From assembly GCF_900167535.1 (NCBI RefSeq), contig NZ_FUYE01000021.1:61641-111634 (forward strand): DNA of 49,994 bases. Direction: 5' to 3'. The stretch comes from Prosthecobacter debontii. GTDB taxonomy: Bacteria > Verrucomicrobiota > Verrucomicrobiia > Verrucomicrobiales > Verrucomicrobiaceae. The notes under the pieces were generated by a model. The model was not told where the DNA came from, did no database searches, and saw nothing but the letters and a program-made list of their open reading frames with translations. The translations under genes were made by a program, and so were the position numbers. Below, in pieces: positions 41,921 through 49,994 of the stretch. Within the stretch, counting starts at the first letter, position 1; the number at the start of each line of letters is the position of its first letter.

Positions 41921-43693
41921 TTGGCCTTATCTCCTTTTCCTTCATTTTCCCAAGACGAAAGTGCGTCGGTTGCACGTTTTCCTCGTTGGTTTGCCCAAGT
42001 GCTTTGGTTTGTGGCCGTCGCCCTCATGGTGGGGGAGGTTGGGTTTGTCGGAAAGGCGACGCATCAACTCCGCTGGGGAACGGTTGCTCTGACGCTTTTG
42101 TTTGCTCTGGAGCAGGGGATTAATTGGCTGCGGAGTCGGAATCGGCGGCTTTACCTTCGAGCATCCGGACTGCATGTGAGCGTTGCTGTCGGGGCTCTGG
42201 TGATGATGGGGTTGTTGCTGCTGACTGATCCCGAAGCGGGTGCGTATAACAAAGTATCACTTTTGTTTTATGTGGCTGTTCAGGGGGCGATTTTTTGCTC
42301 TCTCAGCTTGAGAGCTTTGAAGCATCAAGCCCGATTGACGGCATTGAGAATCCGGCCTGGATGGCTTTTGATCGGAAGCTTTGCTCTCATCATCGGCATT
42401 GGCACATTGCTTTTAAAGCTCCCGCGCGCCATTGCTGCAGGGGAGCATTTCTCTTGGCTGGATGCCCTGTTCACCAGCACGAGTACCGTCTGTGTCACGG
42501 GTTTGGCCGTGGAAAATACAGCCCACTTTTTCACACCCACGGGGCAGATCATCCTTTTAGCTCTGATCCAAATAGGGGGCTTGGGCATCATGACGATCAC
42601 GTTCTATCTCAGCACGATGTTGTTTCATGGCATGTCCATGTATGATCGCCAGTGTTTGGGGGAGATGATTTCCGAGAAGCATCTGGCCCATGTGTCTCAC
42701 GCTTTACGGTTCATCATTCTCTTCACACTTAGTTCGGAGTTGCTCGGTGCTGTTTGGATCTATGGAGCCTTACCCAGCGATCATGGCGTCACTGAGCGGG
42801 CCTTCCAGGCCGTGTTCCACTCCATTTCGGCCTTTTGTAACGCGGGCTTTTCTACCTTGCCCGATGGTTTGGCGGATTCTTGGGTGCGGGGAAATGTCTC
42901 GCTCCAGGCTTGCATCTCTCTGCTGATCATCCTGGGAGGGATGGGCTCGCTCGTCATTCGTGACTTGCTGTTATGGTTCCAAGCGCGCTTCCAGAGACTG
43001 CAAAATCCTGCGAGCCCCAGAGTGAGGCTGCGTGTTCATACCCGTCTCGTTTTGACCGTGACTCTCATCCTGCTGGTCGGCGGTGCGCTAGCGATGGGCG
43101 TCAGCGAATACCTGCTCTTTAAAGGCCAAGAAAATGGTGGGCGTTGGATCACCGCTTGGTTCTTTTCGGCGACAGCTCGCACAGCGGGTTTTAATACCGT
43201 GGACATGGGCGGTATTGGGCCGGTAACAGCACAGATTTTAATTTTGCTGATGCTGATCGGAGGTTCTCCTGGCGGCACTGCTGGAGGGATGAGAACAACG
43301 GTCTTTGCGGTCGCAGCTTTGCACCTCTGGAATCAACTGCGCATGTTCCCGCAGTTGATTCTCTTCCGGCGTCGTTTGCCAGATATGCTAGGACCGAGGG
43401 CGCTCGTGGTTCTGGTTTTGACGACCGCATGGCTCTTCGTCAATCTGGCGATCTTACGTCAACTCGAACCCCGAGTGGAAGGGGCCAGTTTGATCTTCGA
43501 GTTGGTCAGTGCTTTTGCCACTGTGGGGCTGAGTTTGAATCTGACACCTGAGCTAAGTGATGGGGCTAAAGGCTTGCTTATCGTGAATATGTTCGTCGGG
43601 CGTATCGGCCTCATGACTTTGCTGACCTCCCTCGTTCCGGCGACCCGGCGTCGCCCGCTGCAATACCCCACCGAGGATATTCTCCTTCTCTAA
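41921..43693 (+). CDS. TrkH/KtrB-type potassium transporter subunit
   Basis: The 590-residue membrane protein is of the SKT (TrkH/KtrB) potassium transporter family. The four selectivity-loop regions are visible: STVCVTGLAVENT, SAFCNAGFSTLPD, SATARTAGFNTVDM and ATVGLSLNLTPE. About 150 residues with four hydrophobic segments precede the core, longer than KtrB. The start is uncertain. A TTG at 41921 is the first start candidate after an in-frame stop, and no earlier ATG exists in frame. It is followed by the TrkA/KtrA-like regulator, so the pair forms a K+ uptake system. Confidence 0.92.
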   Translation: MALSPFPSFSQDESASVARFPRWFAQVLWFVAVALMVGEVGFVGKATHQLRWGTVALTLLFALEQGINWLRSRNRRLYLRASGLHVSVAVGALVMMGLLLLTDPEAGAYNKVSLLFYVAVQGAIFCSLSLRALKHQARLTALRIRPGWLLIGSFALIIGIGTLLLKLPRAIAAGEHFSWLDALFTSTSTVCVTGLAVENTAHFFTPTGQIILLALIQIGGLGIMTITFYLSTMLFHGMSMYDRQCLGEMISEKHLAHVSHALRFIILFTLSSELLGAVWIYGALPSDHGVTERAFQAVFHSISAFCNAGFSTLPDGLADSWVRGNVSLQACISLLIILGGMGSLVIRDLLLWFQARFQRLQNPASPRVRLRVHTRLVLTVTLILLVGGALAMGVSEYLLFKGQENGGRWITAWFFSATARTAGFNTVDMGGIGPVTAQILILLMLIGGSPGGTAGGMRTTVFAVAALHLWNQLRMFPQLILFRRRLPDMLGPRALVVLVLTTAWLFVNLAILRQLEPRVEGASLIFELVSAFATVGLSLNLTPELSDGAKGLLIVNMFVGRIGLMTLLTSLVPATRRRPLQYPTEDILLL

Positions 43694-43716
43694 ACGACTT
43701 CAACCCGCTTGTTATC

Positions 43717-44412
43717 ATGCGCTTCTGCATCATCGGTCTCGGCACTTTCGGTACCCATCTGGCCCGCCATCTCATTCGGGATGGGCATGAGGTCATTGGC
43801 GTGGATAATGATCCAGCTCACATCGAGGCGATGAAGGACGAGGTGGAATTCCTTCTCACCGCAGATTGTTCCGACATTAACGTTTTCAAAGACATTCCTG
43901 TCTCGGATTGCGATGCGATCATCTTGGCGGTGGGCAAGGACTTTGAAGCCGCGCTTTCCATTGCGGCAAATGTCCAACAGGTCGGAGCAAAGCGGATCAT
44001 CAGCCGCATCATCAATCCTCTGCATGCACGCTTGCTGAAGCTGCTGAAGATCGATGAACTGCTCATCCCTGAGGCCATGGCGGCTGCATGGCTGGCGCGA
44101 ACCTTGAAGACCCCCGATGTGCGCAATAGCTTGGCTGTCGGAAAGGGGCATGAAATTGCCGAGGTCAAGGTGCCGGTTGGATTGATCGGTAAGACCCTCC
44201 AAGAGGCAGGGCTGCGGTCACGATACGACCTGAATCTGGTGACGGTGCTGCGGCATAAACCCATCTCGGGATTCACAGGGTCCGCGCCTGTGGTGGACAA
44301 GATTATCGGCGTGCCTGATCCCACCCGTATTTTCGAGGAGGGGGATATATTGCTGCTCTTCGGTACGGAAAAAAATCTCCGCAGGCTATTGGACGATCAT
44401 TGTGAGGAATAA
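43717..44412 (+). CDS. TrkA/KtrA-type NAD(H)-binding potassium uptake regulator
   Basis: The 231-residue protein is a peripheral cytosolic gate regulator. An RCK_N Rossmann domain (FCIIGLGTFGTHLARHL, GVDNDPAHIEAM) is followed by an RCK_C domain from about 145 (AEVKVPVGLIGKTLQEAGLRSRYDLNLVTVLR). Single-RCK length favours KtrA over the double-domain TrkA. It is 23 bp downstream of the TrkH-like gene, which indicates cotranscription. Confidence 0.93.
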   Translation: MRFCIIGLGTFGTHLARHLIRDGHEVIGVDNDPAHIEAMKDEVEFLLTADCSDINVFKDIPVSDCDAIILAVGKDFEAALSIAANVQQVGAKRIISRIINPLHARLLKLLKIDELLIPEAMAAAWLARTLKTPDVRNSLAVGKGHEIAEVKVPVGLIGKTLQEAGLRSRYDLNLVTVLRHKPISGFTGSAPVVDKIIGVPDPTRIFEEGDILLLFGTEKNLRRLLDDHCEE

Positions 44413-44499
44413 TCGGCAACCTCGCGGTCGCCTTAGCACAAGTGAACAGGTTTTCTGTCAGAAAATGAGAAATCATTCGCCCTGAACGGGTTGTGCTTT

Positions 44500-45051
44500 A
44501 TGCTGACCAATCCCCCAATGCATTCGGAGTATGACATCCAATACGCCCTGGAGAATACTCAGGTGCTGCATGAGCCTGACCGGCGCATCGACACCTTTGG
44601 CACGACCCAGTTTGAGTTCCAGCTCGTGTCCGAGCTGATGGACAGCGTCAATACGTCGCGGATTCGACAAGGGAAGATCACGGCTGAGAAGCCAATGATT
44701 TTGCGCCCGGATCCCGCTGCGACGGCGGATTTTGATTTTGACGGGTTTGGCCCCCAAGGCGCTGCGTTTGGCGAGTTTTTGAAAGAAAACCTGCATCGCC
44801 TGGCCATTCTGAAATATGGCTTCAGATTTAAAATGGACGATATGACTGAAGATGTCGTCCATGAACCGATGGAAGCGGTTTGCGGCAAATTGATGGAGGA
44901 TATTCGGATTTCTGGTAATCCCATGCGGGCAGTGATTGCTGGCGTGGACGATGCCTGGGAGATCTGCCTCTTGAAATTCACGGTGGAAATGATCGAGAAG
45001 TCCCAGAAGATTAACCTTTTCGACTTTAAGCGGCGCGGTCTTCTCGACTGA
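44500..45051 (+). CDS. Conserved-looking protein of unknown function
   Basis: The protein has about 183 residues. It is acidic and soluble, with no signal, no membrane segment and no motif I recognise. Notable stretches are FGTTQFEFQLVSELMDSVNTSRIRQGK, FDFDGFGPQGAAFGEFLKEN and FTVEMIEKSQKINLFDFKRRGLLD. Starts at 44500 (MLTNPP) and 44518 (MHSEYD) are both possible. It ends 16 bp before the LysM gene, so the two may share a transcript. Confidence 0.6.
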   Translation: MLTNPPMHSEYDIQYALENTQVLHEPDRRIDTFGTTQFEFQLVSELMDSVNTSRIRQGKITAEKPMILRPDPAATADFDFDGFGPQGAAFGEFLKENLHRLAILKYGFRFKMDDMTEDVVHEPMEAVCGKLMEDIRISGNPMRAVIAGVDDAWEICLLKFTVEMIEKSQKINLFDFKRRGLLD

Positions 45052-45067
45052 TCGCCGCCCCCCACCT

Positions 45068-45985
45068 ATGGCCAAGGCGCAACTCAAAGTATTGCTCTTT
45101 CTCATCGTCCTGGGAATCACCCTGGGTAGCATGGCGGCGGCCTACTATATTTATGACAAGATCTTAAAGCCGGATCGTCGGATCCGTGACGAAATCGCCA
45201 CGATCAAAAAGAGCGATTTACCGCGTATCGATCCTGGGGCCAAGCGTTTCGATGCGGCAGTCGATTTGATTCGTGAAGGCAAAATTGAGGCGGGGCGGGA
45301 TGGTTTGTTTAAGTTGATCCAGCAGTTCCCGGATTCGCCGACTTGTGTCGAAGCGAAGCGCATCATCGGTGATATTAACATGGATCAGCTTTTTTCAGCG
45401 GAGTCCAAGGCCGGGAAAAAGGATTATATCGTGCAGCCAGGAGACTCTCTGGCCTTGATCGCAACCAAGCAGGGGACGACCATTGACATGCTGATCCGTC
45501 TGAACGGCCTTATGGGCACCGTGCTTCAGCCGGGCGATCACCTCACCATTCTACCGCTGAATTTCAGCATTAAGGTGGACGTCTCCGATAAAACGGTGGC
45601 CCTCTTTCGTAAAGCGGGGGAAAAGGAGTTCTTTTTTAAGGAGTATAAAGCCCTCGACATCCGTCTGCCCTCCGCAGTGCGAATTCCTGCGGACATGGAG
45701 ATTAAAGGAAAATCCGCTGTCGCTGATGGAAAACCTGTGTTGTCCACGGATCCGCGTTATTCAGAAGCTGAAAAGTGGTTGCCCGCCAGCCGCACCGGGG
45801 TGGTTTTACGCACTCTTCCGGTGGTCAAGGCACCCTCTGTGCCATCCCCTACACCAGGACACCCTGCATCTGCAGTGCCTGAGCTGGAGGTCGCGCCTGA
45901 ATCTGGAGTCTTCCTCGCCCGCGAGGACCTGGAGGAAATGTTTGCTCTGGTGTATAACGGCTCCAAGCTTTATTTCGTCCGTTAA
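45068..45985 (+). CDS. Membrane-anchored LysM-domain protein
   Basis: The 305-residue protein has an N-terminal membrane helix (about 8-29), a helical region with a TPR-like character (about 55-105) and one LysM domain (120-163: YIVQPGDSLALIATKQGTTI, then LIRLNGL, then LQPGDHLTILP). LysM binds peptidoglycan or chitin-type sugars, so it probably sits in the periplasm. The C-terminal part is beta-rich with a Pro-rich linker near 260-275. It precedes accA by 15 bp, but that spacing alone does not imply a shared role. Confidence 0.85.
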   Translation: MAKAQLKVLLFLIVLGITLGSMAAAYYIYDKILKPDRRIRDEIATIKKSDLPRIDPGAKRFDAAVDLIREGKIEAGRDGLFKLIQQFPDSPTCVEAKRIIGDINMDQLFSAESKAGKKDYIVQPGDSLALIATKQGTTIDMLIRLNGLMGTVLQPGDHLTILPLNFSIKVDVSDKTVALFRKAGEKEFFFKEYKALDIRLPSAVRIPADMEIKGKSAVADGKPVLSTDPRYSEAEKWLPASRTGVVLRTLPVVKAPSVPSPTPGHPASAVPELEVAPESGVFLAREDLEEMFALVYNGSKLYFVR

Positions 45986-46000
45986 TCTTATCCTTGTCTC

Positions 46001-46960
46001 ATGAAACACGTCCTGGAATTCGAAAAGCCTGTCATCAAACTCCGCGAAGAGATTGAGGAGGCCAAAAAGAAGCTCGCCACCAAACCGAGCGATAAACTGG
46101 CTGCTCAGATCGCCGACATGGAAAAGAAAGCGGAATCCATGCTGCGGGATATTCACAACAACCTCAACCCCTGGCAGCGCGTGCAAATCTCTCGTCACAC
46201 GAATCGTCCCTTTATGCTGGACTATGTGAAGCATTGCTGTGAAGACTTTACCGAATTGCACGGGGATCGCCACATTGGTGACGACCACGCCATGCCTGCG
46301 GGTTTTGCGACTTGGGGCGGCCGTAGAGTCGTCGTGATCGGTCACCAAAAAGGCCGAGATACGAAGGAAAACCTGCTGCGCAACTTTGGCAGCGCTCATC
46401 CGGAAGGCTATCGTAAGGCGCTGCGCCTCATGCGCATGGCGGAGAAATTTGGTCTGCCCATCGTCACTCTGATCGATACCCCAGGAGCCTTCCCAGGCAT
46501 CGGGGCGGAAGAGCGTAACATTGCTGAAGCCATCGCCTTTAACCTGCGTGAGATGATGACCCTGCGCACACCCGTCGTGGCCGTGGTGATTGGGGAAGGG
46601 GGGTCGGGTGGGGCCTTGGGTATCGGCATCGCCGACCGCGTGCTGATGATGGAAAACGCCTACTACAGCGTTATCAGCCCTGAAGGATGCGCCGCCATTT
46701 TGTGGAAGCATCGTGAACATGCTCCCGAAGCGGCAGCTGCTCTGAAACTCAGTGCTCAGGATCTTTCCAAATTGGGCATCATTGATGGTGTCGTGCCTGA
46801 GCCTGCAGGCGGAGCACACAATGACCACTACGTGGCAGCGATGGCCCTGAAAGATGCCGTGCTGAATGCCATTGCCGACTTGGAAAAACTTTCAGTCAGC
46901 GAGTTGCTCGAAGCGCGGTATCAGAAATTCCGCGCTCTGGGCAAATACACGGAGAACTGA
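46001..46960 (+). CDS. accA: Acetyl-CoA carboxylase carboxyltransferase subunit alpha
   Basis: AccA and AccD transfer CO2 from carboxybiotin to acetyl-CoA to give malonyl-CoA, the first step of fatty acid synthesis. The 319-residue protein has the family start (LEFEKPVIKLREEIEE), WQRVQISRHTNRP, FTELHGDRHIGDD, GHQKGRDTKENLLRNFG, TLIDTPGAFPGIGAEERN, and IGEGGSGGALGIG in the crotonase fold, then YSVISPEGCAAILWK. No zinc finger is present, as expected for alpha. accD is not in the window. A terminator follows. Confidence 0.96.
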   Translation: MKHVLEFEKPVIKLREEIEEAKKKLATKPSDKLAAQIADMEKKAESMLRDIHNNLNPWQRVQISRHTNRPFMLDYVKHCCEDFTELHGDRHIGDDHAMPAGFATWGGRRVVVIGHQKGRDTKENLLRNFGSAHPEGYRKALRLMRMAEKFGLPIVTLIDTPGAFPGIGAEERNIAEAIAFNLREMMTLRTPVVAVVIGEGGSGGALGIGIADRVLMMENAYYSVISPEGCAAILWKHREHAPEAAAALKLSAQDLSKLGIIDGVVPEPAGGAHNDHYVAAMALKDAVLNAIADLEKLSVSELLEARYQKFRALGKYTEN

Positions 46961-46986
46961 GGCAGCCGAAGTCCCTGTTTCAATTG

Positions 46987-47017
46987 GGCTCTGCATGAAA
47001 AGTGCAGGGCCTTTTTT
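46987..47017 (+). terminator. Intrinsic terminator after accA
   Basis: GGCTCTGCA (46987-46995) pairs with TGCAGGGCC (47003-47011), with one G-U wobble, and is followed by TTTTTT. It lies 26 bp after the accA stop. Confidence 0.88.
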
Positions 47018-47106
47018 GTGCCGGAAATGGGGTGGAATGTGGGCTGTAAAACGAAAGAGATTGCCAGAACTCTTCGTCTCGGTTGAACTGGCACTTCCCA
47101 AAAACC

Positions 47107-48072
<966 letters not shown>

Positions 48073-48126
48073 AGTTAAGAGGGCTAAAATTCCCGCTTGC
48101 CAGACCGCGAACCTCTCCTACAGTCA

Positions 48127-48159
48127 GCCTCCCCTCTGTATTCAAACAGGGTGGGAGGC
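48127..48159 (+). promoter_or_regulatory. Large hairpin in the rpoZ leader
   Basis: Arms GCCTCCC plus CTCTGT (48127-48139) pair with ACAGGG and GGGAGGC (48146-48159) with one bulged T and a 6-nt loop, about 13 bp in all. It ends 16 bp before the ATG at 48176. No T-run follows, so it is not an intrinsic terminator on the plus strand. Confidence 0.55.
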
Positions 48160-48175
48160 CAAACCGCATTCCCTG

Positions 48176-48385
48176 ATGAAAGCCGAACTCGTCGAACAAG
48201 CCGCCCTTATTGTCAAAGACCCACCGATCCTGATCAACATGGTATCGAAGCGGGTAAAGCAACTGACGTCCGGACGTGCCCCTCTGGTGGACCGTCGTCC
48301 AGGCATGCGTGAGGCCGATGTCGCCTTGCTGGAGATCATCCAAGGCAAGATCAAGGTTGAGCAGTTCAACCCATCCGAACTTTAA
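48176..48385 (+). CDS. rpoZ: RNA polymerase subunit omega
   Basis: The 69-residue protein has the omega core DPPILINMVSKRVKQLTSGRAPLVDRRPGMREADVALLEIIQGKI, in which the 'NxVSxRVxQL..G..P' and 'AxxEI..GKI' patterns mark the family. Omega helps assemble RNA polymerase around beta'. The protein is short but complete. smpB follows in the same direction after 45 bp. A strong hairpin precedes the start. Confidence 0.92.
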   Translation: MKAELVEQAALIVKDPPILINMVSKRVKQLTSGRAPLVDRRPGMREADVALLEIIQGKIKVEQFNPSEL

Positions 48386-48430
48386 TCTTTCAATTCCGTC
48401 GGCAGGGAAACACCTAGCCGTCACCCGGCT

Positions 48431-48892
48431 ATGTCCGACGAAATTGCCACCAATCGCAAAGCGCTCCGGGATTTTCACATCCTTGAGCGCTACGAAGCGG
48501 GGGTGGAACTCCGAGGCACGGAGGTCAAATCAATCCGCCTCGGTAAGCTGAACATCAGTGACGCCTTTGCGCGAGTCGAGCGTGGCCAAGTCTGGCTCTA
48601 CAACATGGATGTGCAGATCTATGAAAAGGCCAGCTTCAGCCAGCATGAACCTCGACGCACCCGACGTCTCCTCCTGCATAAGCGGGAGATCTTAAAGCTG
48701 TTCGTCCAGACCGATCAAAAGGGCCTAGCCCTGCCTGTCCTGAGGGCCTATTGGAAAGGCTCGCACGTGAAGGTCGAGATCGGAGTCGGTAAAGGCAAAA
48801 CCAAGGGCGACCAGCGCGAGGACCTGAAGGAGAAGGCGGTGAAACGCGAGGTGCAAAAGGTCGTCTCCAGCTTCAACCGTAAACACGGTTAA
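48431..48892 (+). CDS. smpB: SsrA-binding protein
   Basis: SmpB binds tmRNA and brings it to stalled ribosomes for trans-translation. The 153-residue protein shows ATNRKALRDFHILERYEAGVELRGTEVKSIR, then NISDAFARVERGQVWLYNMDV, HEPRRTRRLLLHKREI and a basic C-terminal tail ending VVSSFNRKHG. Length and motifs are standard. No tmRNA gene is visible in the window. Confidence 0.96.
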   Translation: MSDEIATNRKALRDFHILERYEAGVELRGTEVKSIRLGKLNISDAFARVERGQVWLYNMDVQIYEKASFSQHEPRRTRRLLLHKREILKLFVQTDQKGLALPVLRAYWKGSHVKVEIGVGKGKTKGDQREDLKEKAVKREVQKVVSSFNRKHG

Positions 48893-48930
48893 AGAGCCTC
48901 AATCTGAGCGCCCATAGGTGGAATGAAGGG

Positions 48931-49353
48931 TTACTTTTCTCCCACCACGCTGATTACAATGCTGCGTGTGTGAGGATCTCGTCGGTGTTCGAAGAGAAAG
49001 ATACCTTGCCAAGTGCCGAGAGTCAGCCTGCCGTTCATGACAGGAACCACCTCGCTTGTGCGCGTCAGGACCATGCGCAGGTGGCTGGGCATGTCATCGG
49101 GGCCTTCATAGGTGTGCACGAAGTAGGGCGTATCTTCAGGGACAAGATGGTCAAAGAAGCTGTGCAAGTCGGTGCGTGCTGAGGGATCGGCGTTCTCATA
49201 GATCACCAATGAGCAACTCGTATGCTGCACGAACACTGTGGCTGTTCCTGTGCGAATGCCGCTGTTTTGAATGATCCGCTGGCATTCCTCCGTGATCTGA
49301 TAGGTGCCTTTGCCTCGGGTGTGGATACGAAAGGATTCGGCGTGTGCGGACAT
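48931..49353 (-). CDS. YjbQ/UPF0047-family protein (secondary thiamine-phosphate synthase type)
   Basis: The 140-residue protein is of the YjbQ family: ATVFVQHTSCSLVIYENADPSARTDL, HLVPEDTPYFVHTYEGPDDMPSHLRMVL and LTLGTWQGIFLFEHRRDPHTR. Some members have weak thiamine-phosphate synthase activity, while the physiological role is unclear. Conserved His residues in HTSCS, DMPSHLR and FEHR may bind a metal or phosphate. It is convergent with smpB, 38 bp away. Confidence 0.92.
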   Translation of the reverse strand: MSAHAESFRIHTRGKGTYQITEECQRIIQNSGIRTGTATVFVQHTSCSLVIYENADPSARTDLHSFFDHLVPEDTPYFVHTYEGPDDMPSHLRMVLTRTSEVVPVMNGRLTLGTWQGIFLFEHRRDPHTRSIVISVVGEK

Positions 49354-49379
49354 GTTAGGAAAACTGCTTTAGACAAAGG

Positions 49380-49416
49380 AAAGCCGCCGTGATGAGCAAT
49401 GCATCACGACGGCTTT
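49380..49416 (-). terminator. Intrinsic-type terminator after the lsrF-like gene
   Basis: Arms AAAGCCGCCGTGATG (49380-49394) and CATCACGACGGCTTT (49402-49416) pair over 15 bp with one G-U wobble. On the reverse strand the 3' side continues TTTCCTTTG, a weak T-tract. It lies 30 bp beyond the stop at 49447. Confidence 0.7.
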
Positions 49417-49446
49417 CGCATGTTGAATTAGATCACTCGATTCGGC

Positions 49447-49994
49447 TTACTTAGTGCCTTGGGCTTTGAGATCGTTGTATTTCTCATAGGCCTGCTCAGG
49501 GGTCAAGCCTCCATGCACCACGCCCTGCACCGCCTGCATCATGCTGATCGGTGCATCGCTCTGGAAGATGTTACGGCCCATGTCCACCCCGCTGGCACCC
49601 TGCTGGATGGCGTTGTAGCTCATCTTCAGCGCGTCCAGCTCAGGCAGCTTCTTACCGCCGGCGATCACGATCGGCACCGGGCAGCAGGAAGTGATCGTCT
49701 CAAAACCTTCGTCCGTGTAGTAGCACTTCACCACGTTGGCTCCCAGCTCCGCCATGATGCGGGTGGCCAGACGGAAATACTGCGCGTTACGTGCCATCGC
49801 ACGACCCACAGCGACCACACCCATGACGCCGATGCCGTAACGGCTGGCGGCGTCCACAAGGTCGGTCATGTTCTTCAGGCTCTGGCGCTCGTAAGCGCTG
49901 CCGATGAAGACCTGCACGGCCAGGATGCTGGCGTTCAGGCGGATGGCTTCTTCAATGTTCAGAGCGGTGCTCTCGTTGGAGAGAGGCTCGAAAC
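49447..49994 (-). CDS. LsrF/DeoC-type class I aldolase or thiolase, partial
   Basis: Only the C-terminal ~182 residues are in the window; the frame is open to base 49994. It closely matches the LsrF group: [67 protein letters not shown] with the Schiff-base type Lys in VVKCYY, and [18 protein letters not shown]. In E. coli LsrF acts on phosphorylated AI-2. In other phyla the same fold serves as a fructose-bisphosphate aldolase, and the lsr operon is not seen here, so the substrate is open. A GTG at 49917 looks like a start, but the family match continues upstream of it. Confidence 0.88.
   Translation of the reverse strand, partial: FEPLSNESTALNIEEAIRLNASILAVQVFIGSAYERQSLKNMTDLVDAASRYGIGVMGVVAVGRAMARNAQYFRLATRIMAELGANVVKCYYTDEGFETITSCCPVPIVIAGGKKLPELDALKMSYNAIQQGASGVDMGRNIFQSDAPISMMQAVQGVVHGGLTPEQAYEKYNDLKAQGTK

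Noticed and set aside
45806..46828. 340-codon open frame on the minus strand
   Set aside because: It lies antisense to accA and the end of the LysM gene, both of which are certain. No family motif is seen.

Overview
The window looks like a chromosomal segment of a Verrucomicrobiota bacterium, probably Verrucomicrobiaceae (Prosthecobacter-like). This placement rests on recognised families only: an exosortase fused to an EpsI domain, a DUF5117/DUF4953-type metalloprotease, a DUF4038 glycosidase, secreted LamG/DUF1080-like and squalene-cyclase-repeat proteins, a TAT-exported sugar-phosphate-isomerase-like protein, a bacterial SWIB protein and a DUF1573-rhodanese pair. Base composition is fairly GC-rich. 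Many genes lack a clear Shine-Dalgarno sequence and several start with GTG or TTG. I see no rRNA, tRNA, CRISPR array, integrase, transposase or phage gene, so this reads as ordinary core and accessory chromosome.

Layout. 1-4342: end of a TPR protein, a structured repeat region (306-893), a large secreted zinc metalloprotease and trpF. 4508-6629: an ExbB/ExbD/TonB-like operon ending in a small zinc-ribbon membrane protein. 6691-9724: a DUF4038 glycosidase and a Gfo/Idh/MocA protein, converging on a second structured repeat (8269-8503). 9885-14785: two CNNM/CBS genes, a 90-aa protein, a KdsD-type isomerase, a secreted cyclophilin and a lipoprotein. 14899-19587: DUF3253 protein, flavin reductase, aat, a VOC protein, a secreted LamG-like protein and a CbiX-DR2241 chelatase-like protein. 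19687-22549: a tight four-gene operon (DUF1573, rhodanese, M14 peptidase, lipoprotein hydrolase). 22606-28422: a coiled-coil and BON-like pair, a 2'-5' RNA ligase-like protein, an anchored coiled-coil protein and the exosortase. 28450-31528: AIG2-like protein, lipoate-ligase-like protein, chorismate-lyase-like protein and HemN-like radical SAM enzyme. 31723-38347: a secreted unknown, YgfZ, a 3-hydroxyisobutyrate-dehydrogenase-like enzyme, an RND pump subunit and a GIY-YIG protein. 38376-44412: SWIB protein, cyclase-repeat protein, peroxiredoxin, thymidine phosphorylase and a TrkH/TrkA potassium system. 44500-49994: an unknown protein, a LysM protein, accA, a sugar isomerase-like protein, rpoZ, smpB, a YjbQ protein and a partial lsrF-type aldolase.

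The strongest non-genic signals are two inverted-repeat hairpin clusters, each between convergent genes. In both, the two copies differ in sequence but keep their base pairing, which suggests selected structure. Other points worth a second look are an ExbD-like protein whose conserved membrane aspartate is asparagine, an oxidoreductase whose EKP lysine is replaced, a terminator lying inside the 3' end of the opposing gene, a large hairpin in the rpoZ leader, and a radical SAM/chorismate-lyase-like pair whose coding sequences overlap. I did not find a clearly new multi-gene defence or biosynthetic system.
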